Positions 54,733 to 62,908 of a DNA stretch of 64,000 bases are shown piece by piece (within the stretch, counting starts at the first letter, position 1; each line of letters starts with the position of its first letter). Both the position numbers and the translations under genes were made by a program. The notes under the pieces were generated by a model, which saw only the letters and a program-made list of their open reading frames with translations, had not been told where the DNA came from and did not search any database. The stretch comes from OLB6 sp964525565 (lineage in GTDB: Bacteria; Bacteroidota; Ignavibacteria; Kapaibacteriales; Kapaibacteriaceae): positions 1 to 64,000 of the forward strand of contig CAZGHI010000001.1 in NCBI GenBank assembly GCA_964525565.1, given 5' to 3'.

Positions 54733-55710
54733 ATGAAATTGTTGTACAGTGGCTTTCACGATTATGTAGCAGCAGCTTCCATGTGCTCTGGTGCGTATGC
54801 TTGGTGGTATAACGATATACAAGCCGATAGTAATGAATGGACTGTTGTGCTCATTGGCTTTGCAGGTATGCCGATGAGTCCGGACTACATCAGTGCTCAG
54901 AGATCCAGCAAGGCGCTCCCGGCCGACCACTGTGGATACGCCGTGAATATCTATCATCGTGGGAGGCGAGTACTTTTTGCATTTCATGGCACAACGCACG
55001 TACCGGCAACACTTTGTGGCGATTCCGAAGTGTCAATCGATACCGGAGCGTGTTCAGCATTACAGTCTGCAGAAGTCGTTGTTCGATTCCAACCCCTCTT
55101 CTCTGAATCAAGCAGCCGTGAAACAACAACGTTTGTGTCGGATCATGTTTGGAATGTCTTTGCACCGCGCCGACGTGCTTCTGTTTCGCTAACGATTCGG
55201 GAGGCAGGAGCTGTAAAGGTTTCAACCACCTTCGAAGGGTGGGGGTACACAGATCGAAATGCCGGCCGTAGCCCCCTTCACCGTGACTTTGGTCCATGGT
55301 ATTGGGGCCGAATTCATCACCGCGAAGCAACACATGTATTCCTTGCAACTCTACAGCCGGGTGTTACGTCGTGCAACGTTGTGAGCATGCAAGGCACATC
55401 ACGCTGTCTGGAAGAATGGAATGGAACGAGCATTGATATTGTAGGAAAGAAAACAACAATGTTTGGAATGCGTCGAGCAACCCACGTAACCGTAACGGGT
55501 GAATTGCAAGGCAAGCAGCATCGGTTGGTGTGTACGATACAACAAATCCTAGATAGTGGACCATTTTATCAACGTTTCAAAACCATGTGGACTATGGACG
55601 GTAAGGCGTTAGGAGATGGAATCGGAGAGTATATGGCGCCGCACCAACTACAAAAACAATACCTGCTACCCTTCTTGCGACTACCATGGCAGAAGTGCAC
55701 TTTTGATTAA
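54733..55710 (+). CDS. Carotenoid 1,2-hydratase (CrtC)-like protein
   Basis: The protein has the CrtC-type features GAYAWWYNDIQADSNEWTVV near the start, CGYAVNIYHRGRR, VWNVFAPRRRASV and GWGYTDRNAGRSPLHRDFGP followed by WYWGRIHH. CrtC adds water to the psi end of carotenoids to give a tertiary hydroxyl, the site used by CruC-type glycosyltransferases in green sulfur bacteria. The length of 325 is normal. It is divergent from the GT2 gene, and mutL follows after 17 bases. I rate the family as likely and the carotenoid substrate as inferred; no phytoene synthase or desaturase is in the window. Confidence 0.7.
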   Translation: MKLLYSGFHDYVAAASMCSGAYAWWYNDIQADSNEWTVVLIGFAGMPMSPDYISAQRSSKALPADHCGYAVNIYHRGRRVLFAFHGTTHVPATLCGDSEVSIDTGACSALQSAEVVVRFQPLFSESSSRETTTFVSDHVWNVFAPRRRASVSLTIREAGAVKVSTTFEGWGYTDRNAGRSPLHRDFGPWYWGRIHHREATHVFLATLQPGVTSCNVVSMQGTSRCLEEWNGTSIDIVGKKTTMFGMRRATHVTVTGELQGKQHRLVCTIQQILDSGPFYQRFKTMWTMDGKALGDGIGEYMAPHQLQKQYLLPFLRLPWQKCTFD

Positions 55711-55727
55711 AGCTTAAAACACTCGTA

Positions 55728-57576
55728 ATGCCTGATCCTTCAATTCACATTCTCCCCGATTACCTTGCCAACCAGATAGCGGCAGGCGAAGTTGTGCAAC
55801 GCCCTGAGAGCGTTGTAAAGGAGCTTGTAGAGAACGCGTTGGACTCCGGAGCAACAGCAGTCAGTGTGATTGTTCGTGGCGCTGGTAAGCAAGTAGTGCA
55901 CGTGATTGACAATGGACGTGGAATGTCGGCTGAAGACTTGGCTCTGTGTTTGGTCAGACATGCCACAAGTAAGATTAGTACAGAGGCAGACCTTCATGCA
56001 ATTCAAACACTTGGATTTCGCGGGGAAGCACTCGCTTCGATTGCAGCAGTGGCAGATGTAGAAATACGTTCTCGTTTGCGTGACAGCACTTCTGCTAATC
56101 AGTCCGAGACTGTTACGATTGGTAACAAATTGATCTCCAGACCAGGGCATCGGCCGGAGATTGTTCCTGACAATTGCTCAGAAGGAACGCAAATTCTTGT
56201 TCGTAATCTTTTTTACAATATACCGGCACGGAGAAAGTTTTTAAAGAGTGATTTGACGGAGTTCCGTCATATAAGCGAAACAATGCAAAGAATGGCTCTG
56301 TCTCGTCCGGATGTTCGATTTACATTCTATGATGGCGAAGCTCTGGTATTCGATGTGGACCGATCGACTTTGGAACAGCGTACAGCAGATATTCTTGGTG
56401 TGAGTGACGGCAAACGGTTGCTACCGGTACAGTTTTCGGATTCTGGTTTAACTATCACGGGCTATGTGGGCGTTCCCACGCTTGCACGGCAGAGCAGAAG
56501 CGGGCAATACCTGTTTCTTAACAACAGGCCNNNNNNNNNNAATAGTAAGTCGAGCACTGACTCATGCTGCAGTTTCGGCCTACGAGCATCTACTGGAAAG
56601 TGGCCAGATGCCGGTATTTGTTTTGCATTTGAATGTTGACCCAAAGCGTGTGGATGTCAATGTTCATCCACAGAAGCATGAAGTGAAGTTCGAAGATGAG
56701 CGCTTGGCGTACCTACATTTACAGGGAGCTGTTTCTGCTGCTTTACGAACAGCCAACGTGATTCCAGCCGTCTTTACGGATGCGCCTCTGGCTACACAGC
56801 CATTACAATCTCTGCATACCTCCGAGGGAACACCGGCATCGTTTGTGAACCGACTAACCGGCGAGATTCATGCTATACGGCCAACAATAAGTCAGACCGA
56901 AAACAGTAGGTTATCCGGCCGCTGGTCTGCACCAGCTTCGATGGGCAAAAGTGATTACTACAACAGTCAAAAGGTTAAACATGCCGATAGCTTATCCTTC
57001 TTAGAGGGTGAAGAGGTTAAACAGGTGCTGCATGCCGGGATGCAGTTTATCGTTACAACATTGCCTGACGGACTTGCCATCTTGGACCAACATGCAGCCC
57101 ACGAACGAATCCTATACGAGAAGGCATTGCACACGACAACAGCCACGGCTCGATCGGAGCAGGCATTGCTCTTTTCGGTAAAGCTGTCTTTGGCACCAAG
57201 CGATATCGTTGTGATCCGCGAATACAGTCAGCAACTTGAACAGCTCGGATTTCGGTTCGACATTTTATCCGGAACGGAACTTGAGATTCACGCAGTACCG
57301 GCAGATGTACAACCAGGCAGTGAAGAGTATATTCTTGCACACATGATTGAATCTCTACGTCCAATGGGATCGCTACCTCGAGAACGCCGAACGGAAGGTA
57401 TTGCTGCCATATACGCTCGGTCACAAGCTATTAAGAGAGGTGTAAGGCTTACAACGGAAGAGATGAGAACTCTCGTTCGGGAACTGTTTGCTTGCAAAGT
57501 GCCCCATTTAACGGCAGATGGCCGGCCAACCTATTTTATTCTTTCGTTTGATGAGCTGGGGAGCAGGTTGCGATGA
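55728..57576 (+). CDS. mutL: DNA mismatch repair protein MutL (interrupted by assembly gap)
   Basis: The GHKL ATPase part is clear: IAAGEVVQRPESVVKELVEN, VIDNGRGMS, TLGFRGEALASIAAVADVEI (motifs in part). The transducer domain is broken by ten N at 56531-56540, after LFLNNRP and before IVSRALTHAAVSAY, then runs DVNVHPQKHEVKF. The C-terminal dimerisation part has FIVTTLPDGLAILDQHAAHE and ACKVPHLTADGRPT; the QHAAHERI loop matches MutL proteins with endonuclease activity (the DQHA motif). The frame changes across the gap, so the gap size is not ten modulo three. The stop overlaps the next start (ATGA). Confidence 0.94.
56531..56540. other. Assembly gap (10 N) inside mutL
   Basis: Only about three or four residues of the transducer domain appear to be missing, so the true gap is probably short. 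Confidence 0.95.
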
Positions 57577-58292
57577 AATGCGTTGTGGGTAGTTTGTTGT
57601 TCAGTGTTCAATTTCTGTTTTTGGCGATGGTAATCCCGCCGTCTGGATACGCGGCAACTCCAACGTTTGCTAGAGGAGTAGATACCAAAAAGCAAGGTGC
57701 AGACGAAGACATCGATACCTTGATCTCATGGATGTGCAAGTCATTTACCAATGCTGAGCAAGTTGCTAGAGATACCACATTCCCGCGTGCCCGTTTTCAT
57801 GTAAGACGAGTTTGGGGCGATGCTGAGACGGATCGGTGGTTGTTTTGTTCATTGGTTGTTGACCACAGCAGCGGGCGTGAACGGTGCCAGTGGTTTTTTC
57901 GGGTGCATCGTGTGGAGGAGGGCATTATTGAATGCCTTATGTATGTGCCGTCCGGAAAGTTGCCCGAAGCTAACCGTATTGGGGATTCCACTGAGTATGT
58001 AATTCCTCGCAATCTTGTTACCATGCATGGTTGCGAAGTGTATCTCCAGGCAACGGCAGTTAACTTTTCCGGAGGCACCCACGGATTCGCATGTAGGTTG
58101 CTTGAAGGGAACCTGGCATATACAACAATTGAAATTGAAGTTCGAAACTTTGGAATTCGTTTATGGTTGCAGGGATTTAATGAGCAGAATGAGCAGAAAT
58201 GGGGAAGTGCTTCTGCACCATTTCTCTTTGTTGAAGAGACTGCCATAAACAACCATGACGAGACAGAGCGGGAAGTGAAGAGCGGGGACTGA
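57573..58292 (+). CDS. Secreted CpcT/CpeT-like protein
   Basis: After a signal peptide (VQFLFLAMVIPPSGYAA) comes a CpcT/CpeT (DUF1001) pattern: LISWMCKSFTNAEQVARDTT, RVWGDAETDRWLFCSL, the conserved GCEVYLQ, FSGGTHGFACRLLEG and a closing Q-x-W-G (NEQNEQKWGSA). In cyanobacteria this fold is a phycobilin lyase; homologues in non-phototrophs are of unknown role and the export signal here argues against a bilin-lyase function. The ATG overlaps the mutL stop and has GGAG upstream. Confidence 0.72.
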   Translation: MKCVVGSLLFSVQFLFLAMVIPPSGYAATPTFARGVDTKKQGADEDIDTLISWMCKSFTNAEQVARDTTFPRARFHVRRVWGDAETDRWLFCSLVVDHSSGRERCQWFFRVHRVEEGIIECLMYVPSGKLPEANRIGDSTEYVIPRNLVTMHGCEVYLQATAVNFSGGTHGFACRLLEGNLAYTTIEIEVRNFGIRLWLQGFNEQNEQKWGSASAPFLFVEETAINNHDETEREVKSGD

Positions 58293-58343
58293 GTTTTTGG
58301 CAATAGATACTATACCTCTCCGGAAGGCTTACCGCAGAAGTGG

Positions 58344-58351
58344 TAACTTTG
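58344..58351 (+). promoter_or_regulatory. TAnnTTTG-type -7 element upstream of the SDR gene
   Basis: TAACTTTG fits the Bacteroidota -7 consensus 36 bases before the next start, in a 94-base gap. The -33 element is not obvious. Confidence 0.35.
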
Positions 58352-58386
58352 TACCATAAGCAATTAAAGAAAGTTGTAGGACTGTA

Positions 58387-59190
58387 ATGAAATTCGCTCT
58401 CATACTCGGCGCCTCTAGTGGATTTGGGCGTGCATGTGCTCTGCGATTAGCGCGTGATGGTTACGGAATCATGGGTGTTCACCTCGATCGCGCGGCGGGC
58501 ATGAAACAAGTAGAAGAGCTACGGTCGGAACTCCTGGCCATAGGCGTTCCATGCTATTTCTGGAACGTGAATGCAGCAGATGCCGAAAAACGTGACATGA
58601 TCTTTAGTGATATACGTAACCATGTGAAAGACCATGAAGGGGCTCAGGTTCAATTGCTGCTGCATTCACTGGCGTTTGGCACACTCAAACCGTTTATTGC
58701 AGATCAACCCACGGATGCGATCAGCAAGATGAACCTGGAAATGACCCTCGATGTAATGGCGAATACCCTGATTTACTACACCCAGGATCTGATTCGCTTA
58801 AAACTTATGGGTCAGGGAGGACGTGTGCTCGGACTAACAAGCGCCGGTTCTACGCGGGTTTTACCTGCCTATGGTGCTGTAAGTGCGGCAAAAGCAGCTT
58901 TGGAGAGTTATTGTAGACAGCTAGCGCTGGAGTTAGCGCCGTTCGGTATCACGGCAAATACGATACGCGCAGGTGTTACATATACTCCAGCTCTAGCTAA
59001 GATTCCTGGCAGCGACCTGATCATGAACAATGCACACATGCGAAATCCTAACCACAGATTAACGACTCCCGAAGATGTTGCTTCCGTTGTGTCACTGCTT
59101 GTTCGGCCAGAGGCACAGTGGATAAATGGCGAGGTGATTGGCGTTGACGGTGGTGAGGATGCTGTAGATTTAACCTGGTGGACACCATAG
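58387..59190 (+). CDS. SDR oxidoreductase, FabI/FabL-like enoyl-ACP reductase
   Basis: The Rossmann start ALILGASSGFGRACALRLAR binds NAD(P)H. LLLHSLAFGTL and AYGAVSAAKAALESYCRQLA follow; the Y-x6-K spacing and the HS-AF segment fit enoyl-ACP reductases (FabI/FabL) rather than classical Y-x3-K dehydrogenases. The end WINGEVIGVDGGED is the usual SDR C-terminal motif. It probably reduces enoyl-ACP in fatty acid synthesis, but another FabI may exist outside the window. AGG lies seven bases before the ATG. Confidence 0.82.
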   Translation: MKFALILGASSGFGRACALRLARDGYGIMGVHLDRAAGMKQVEELRSELLAIGVPCYFWNVNAADAEKRDMIFSDIRNHVKDHEGAQVQLLLHSLAFGTLKPFIADQPTDAISKMNLEMTLDVMANTLIYYTQDLIRLKLMGQGGRVLGLTSAGSTRVLPAYGAVSAAKAALESYCRQLALELAPFGITANTIRAGVTYTPALAKIPGSDLIMNNAHMRNPNHRLTTPEDVASVVSLLVRPEAQWINGEVIGVDGGEDAVDLTWWTP

Positions 59191-59259
59191 TATGGCAAAA
59201 CAACGTTCTTGAGTAAATTAACGTTGCATGATACTGTAACTTGACCGGGGGAGGTTCCT

Positions 59260-59550
59260 ATGCATCGAGCAACTGCAAAGAGAATGGCAGCTCGACTGTT
59301 TCACCGCAACGGATATGTACGGCTTCAGAACAAGAAACGTGTAAAAAAAGAGGGCTGGAGTCAGTATAAGAAGGGTGACGAAGTTCGATTGATTGCAGCC
59401 GATAAAAAAGAGCTTCGCGAGTTGTTACAGGCAATGAAGGTTTTGGGGATCTATCACGGGACTCCGTACCCCAAAAACAAACAATTTTGTGTTCCTATTT
59501 ATGGACGAGTTCGCGTTGCAGAATTTTTAGAGATGGTGCAGAAACACTAG
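59260..59550 (+). CDS. Small basic protein of unknown function
   Basis: The 96-residue protein has a strong ribosome site (GGGGGAGG) before ATG 59260. It is lysine and arginine rich in the first half (AARLFHRNGYVRLQNKKRVK) and then has two helices around KELRELLQAMKVLGIYHG and a C-terminal segment FCVPIYGRVRVAEFLEM. The basic half suggests nucleic-acid binding. I do not recognise a family. It stands between the SDR gene and the di-haem peroxidase. Confidence 0.65.
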   Translation: MHRATAKRMAARLFHRNGYVRLQNKKRVKKEGWSQYKKGDEVRLIAADKKELRELLQAMKVLGIYHGTPYPKNKQFCVPIYGRVRVAEFLEMVQKH

Positions 59551-59593
59551 TTCGTATAAGAAGATCACGGCGATGACCATAGCATTGGTACGG

Positions 59594-60571
59594 CTACTGC
59601 CGGTCTGACAATGTTTTCAGAAACTCAACTAAATCGTCACAGTCGCTATCAGATAACTGTATGTGCAGTTCGGTGGGCATGCTTGCTAGATGCAGATGGC
59701 TGTGATTCTTGTACCCACGTACAACATCGGATAGAGTCTTGGAGGACCCATCAAAGAGGTACGGTGCTGTACGAGCAACATTACGCAGCCCGGGAATCTT
59801 AAACCCGCTTTCAGTACGCGCAGCCGGATGGCGAATGCGCATGTTTGCACGGAATAGTAATCCGGCATGGCACGTGGAGCATTGTGCTTTACTGCTGAAG
59901 AATACACGATAACCTCGTCTGGCGGCCATGCTCAGGTGCTCCATACTGCCGGAACGTACTGCATCGTCGAATAACGACGAAAACGTTGGGAGTGAACGTA
60001 CGTAAGAAGCTATGGCTCTCGTAATCACGTAAGCGTCAGGGTCGCGCCCGAATGCTGATTGACTAGCCAGGATGATTGTTGAGTCTTTCCCAATTTTCTC
60101 AACGGCATCCAGGATATGTAAATCGAATTCAGCATGTTCCTGAAACGGCACCAGAACCTGCATTTCCAGGGACGGAACGGTTCCTTCTCTCATGAGTGAT
60201 TGCTCAAATCCAGCATACTGAATGGATGGCGAATTCCTGTCCGTACGACGTGCACGTGTACCGATTGAAACCTGCCTACCATCCGAAAATGCCAGTTCTT
60301 GGTTGTGACAGCTACTGCAAGAGACATCGTTATCTCGGGAGAGTCGAACGTCAGCAAATAATCGTTTACCTAACGCAATTCGTTCTGCATTAGGTGGATT
60401 GTCGGCTGGGAAACTGAGTAGCGGGTAGTCGTTAGGGAGAACGATTGTATCGTCGGTAGGCTCTATCGCATTTGAACAACCCAGAATACCAAGCAGATTG
60501 GCAATGCAGAGCATTGCAATCAATACTACTGCACGACTACGAGTTTGCACTGTTGAGTACTCTGCATACAT
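59594..60571 (-). CDS. Di-haem cytochrome c peroxidase family protein (MbnH/MauG-like)
   Basis: Two c-type haem sites are present, DVSCSSCHNQE and AQCSTCHAGL, in the layout of bacterial CcpA/MauG peroxidases. The N-terminus is a lipoprotein-like signal (LLGILGCSN), so the protein is outside the inner membrane. It overlaps the end of the MbnP-like gene by 46 bases and is read after it. MbnH proteins pair with MbnP and oxidise one of its tryptophans to kynurenine for copper binding; that role is inferred from the pairing here. A start further downstream, nearer the lipobox, is possible. Confidence 0.85.
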   Translation of the reverse strand: MYAEYSTVQTRSRAVVLIAMLCIANLLGILGCSNAIEPTDDTIVLPNDYPLLSFPADNPPNAERIALGKRLFADVRLSRDNDVSCSSCHNQELAFSDGRQVSIGTRARRTDRNSPSIQYAGFEQSLMREGTVPSLEMQVLVPFQEHAEFDLHILDAVEKIGKDSTIILASQSAFGRDPDAYVITRAIASYVRSLPTFSSLFDDAVRSGSMEHLSMAARRGYRVFFSSKAQCSTCHAGLLFRANMRIRHPAARTESGFKIPGLRNVARTAPYLFDGSSKTLSDVVRGYKNHSHLHLASMPTELHIQLSDSDCDDLVEFLKTLSDRQ

Positions 60572-61509
60572 GACAACATTATCGTGTAGATCCCTGGTGG
60601 TACGTGGTTTATGGATAAGGTAGTCGGGATCGTTACGCGGCTATTTTGATAAACAATTTGACCTAAATGATTGACAATGCGAATATTCACCATAGTGTTG
60701 TTGGTTTTCTGATCGCCAACAATTGTCACGATTCCACTTGTTGGATTTGGGAACACGGACCCGCGAAATGATTCATCAGGCACGGATGTGAACGTTGTGG
60801 GTGTAAAGACCTTGGTTGCCATATTGGATGTTAGTGTCACAGCCTCGTTTTCGGAACCATGATTGACAACCCCATTCCACAGTGGTATTGATTCACAGAA
60901 CCTGTCAATGTCGGCATTCACTCTGATATAGAGCGTGTCTTCCGTGCGTTCCGTTTCTACATCCACTTCAATAATGCGGTACAACGCATCATCAACGGTA
61001 TGAATCTGAAACTCCGATTCAGGTCCCTTTTGTGAACGGGATGCGTTTCCTTCCACCACAATGAAGCGATATCCTGCAATCCACCCCCAATGCATCGAAG
61101 GGGTTTGATGGGCGAGCGGATGTCCGTTGGGGTATGTAGAAGGATCTTCGTGATTGTGCAGGGGATCTACACCGATACCAAAACGAATTGACTGCACATT
61201 GTTTGCGCTCGTTGTATTCAGTACATACCGGTTACTCTTGAGTAGGTCTGCGAGAACATGAACATTGCTAATGGGAGTAAGTTCTCCATTAGCAGACCGA
61301 AGCTCGAACTGAGAAAGGTAAAAAACCAGTCTATGGAGCACCACATACTGCGATGCGTCTGCGCACATAAACTGATTCGTCAGCGGCATGGTTGTACCAG
61401 CGATTCTACAATTCAATTCCAGGACGGCAACGGCATCATTTGCAGCAACAGATTGCGAAACTGCAGCCAAGGTAATCCAAACGGCGATGTAACGAATAAC
61501 GGAGATCAT
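60526..61509 (-). CDS. MbnP-like copper-binding protein with T9SS sorting domain
   Basis: A signal peptide (VIRYIAVWITLAAVSQSVA) is followed by the MbnP-type domain: LHRLVFYLSQFELRSANGEL, QSIRFGIGVDPLHN, SMHWGWIAGYRFIVVEG and a late IDRFCESI. The tryptophans in HWGW are candidates for enzymatic modification. The last 80 residues are a T9SS type-A tail (VFPNPTSGIVTIVGD, LGQIVYQNS, VPPGIYTIMLS), so the protein is probably placed at or beyond the outer membrane. The MbnH-like gene follows and overlaps it. Confidence 0.78.
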   Translation of the reverse strand: MISVIRYIAVWITLAAVSQSVAANDAVAVLELNCRIAGTTMPLTNQFMCADASQYVVLHRLVFYLSQFELRSANGELTPISNVHVLADLLKSNRYVLNTTSANNVQSIRFGIGVDPLHNHEDPSTYPNGHPLAHQTPSMHWGWIAGYRFIVVEGNASRSQKGPESEFQIHTVDDALYRIIEVDVETERTEDTLYIRVNADIDRFCESIPLWNGVVNHGSENEAVTLTSNMATKVFTPTTFTSVPDESFRGSVFPNPTSGIVTIVGDQKTNNTMVNIRIVNHLGQIVYQNSRVTIPTTLSINHVPPGIYTIMLSCMQSTQQCKLVVVQ

Positions 61510-61519
61510 AACATGGACT

Positions 61520-62884
61520 CTACAAATACTGAATTACGTCGTGGCGAGTGAGTACGCCTGTGATTGTGCCAAACTCCTGAACAGCAACCAACGGCGATGA
61601 CTTGAGCACCTGCAGTGCTTCCGAAACGTCGGCGTGACCATCGAGAATAGGGCACGGGTCTTCAGTAACCTGAGAAATGCTTTGGGATAGAAGCTCTCGT
61701 TGCTCGATCACAGCCGCCATTAAACGATTTTCGCGCACAACACCAAGTAGTTCTCCGTCCAAGAGTACAGGCAGCTCGGAAAGTTCAAACTGGCTCATCA
61801 AACCAAGTGCATCTGCAATGGTGTTGGTTGGTTGTACGGAAACAAGATCGGGGGTAGTACCTCGATTGCGTTTAGTGGCAAGGATATCACGCAGCATGAG
61901 AGGAATGTCTTCATCGAGCAGGTTGTTCTGTGCAAGCCACTCATCGCTATGGTGTTTGGTTAGGTAGCGCTCGCCGGAGTCGCAGATCATGGCAACAACA
62001 ACGGAATCGGGTGGAACGAGCCGCGCCACACGAAGTGCTGCGGTAACAATCATCCCACTGCTGCCACCGCAAAAAATTCCTTCCTCGCGAGCAAGTCTTC
62101 GTGCCATGGAAAAACTCTCTTTATCCTGAATATTCATTATCTCATCTATGAGCGTTACATCGAGGTTCCCTGGTATCCGTTCTTGTCCGACACCTTCAAC
62201 AAGGTATGGTAATGCTTCAACGAGGCGACCGGTTTCTTTAAATGTTTTGATGGCTGACCCAACTGGGTCAGCAGCAATGACTTTTATGTTGGGATTGCGC
62301 TGCTTAAGGAAACGTGCCGTACCCGTAATCGTACCTCCGGTACCCATACTTGCCACGAAATGGGTGATGGTTCCATCAGTATCGTTCCATATTTCGGGTC
62401 CCGTTGTTTCCACGTGTGCCTGTGGGTTAGCGGGATTATCGTACTGGTTGAGCATGATGGCATTAGGGAGCTCTGACGCAAGGCGCTGAGCAGTGTTCCA
62501 ATAATATTCCGGGCTGCTCATTCGTGCGGCACTGCTAACTATGAGTACATCTGCTCCTAGTGCTTTGAGGTACCGTACACGCTCTTGCGAGGCTTTATCC
62601 GTCATCACAAACAAACAGCGATATCCTTTCAGACGAGCAGCCAATGCGAGGCCAATACCGGTGTTCCCACTCGTAGGTTCCACAATGAGGTCGCCAGGTT
62701 TGATTGTACCTGCACGTTCTGCGGCTTCAATCATGGCTAACCCGATTCGATCTTTCACAGAGCCACCAGGATTTCGGCTTTCGAGCTTAACGAGAACCTG
62801 TGCCGAAAGCCCCTTTGTCACATTGTTTAATCGAACAAGTGGTGTCTGGCCAATGAGTTCTAAAATTGATTTTTTTACGTTCAT
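61520..62884 (-). CDS. Cystathionine beta-synthase (PLP fold with CBS pair)
   Basis: The PLP domain (residues 1-310) has NPGGSVKDRIGLAM with the cofactor lysine at 44, PTSGNTGIGLALAARLKG and GTGGTITGTARFLKQ. A Bateman module of two CBS domains follows (about 335-454), as in cystathionine beta-synthase rather than plain cysteine synthase. It condenses serine and homocysteine, or makes cysteine or H2S. The ABC exporter lies upstream on the same strand, 24 bases away. The haem-binding N-terminal extension of animal enzymes is absent. Confidence 0.9.
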   Translation of the reverse strand: MNVKKSILELIGQTPLVRLNNVTKGLSAQVLVKLESRNPGGSVKDRIGLAMIEAAERAGTIKPGDLIVEPTSGNTGIGLALAARLKGYRCLFVMTDKASQERVRYLKALGADVLIVSSAARMSSPEYYWNTAQRLASELPNAIMLNQYDNPANPQAHVETTGPEIWNDTDGTITHFVASMGTGGTITGTARFLKQRNPNIKVIAADPVGSAIKTFKETGRLVEALPYLVEGVGQERIPGNLDVTLIDEIMNIQDKESFSMARRLAREEGIFCGGSSGMIVTAALRVARLVPPDSVVVAMICDSGERYLTKHHSDEWLAQNNLLDEDIPLMLRDILATKRNRGTTPDLVSVQPTNTIADALGLMSQFELSELPVLLDGELLGVVRENRLMAAVIEQRELLSQSISQVTEDPCPILDGHADVSEALQVLKSSPLVAVQEFGTITGVLTRHDVIQYL

Positions 62885-62908
62885 ATTGCACAGGATAAAG
62901 GTGAGTTC

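Noticed and set aside
57573..58292. Phycobilin lyase function for the CpcT/CpeT-like protein
   Set aside because: It carries a signal peptide and no phycobiliprotein or bilin gene is nearby, so only the fold family is claimed.
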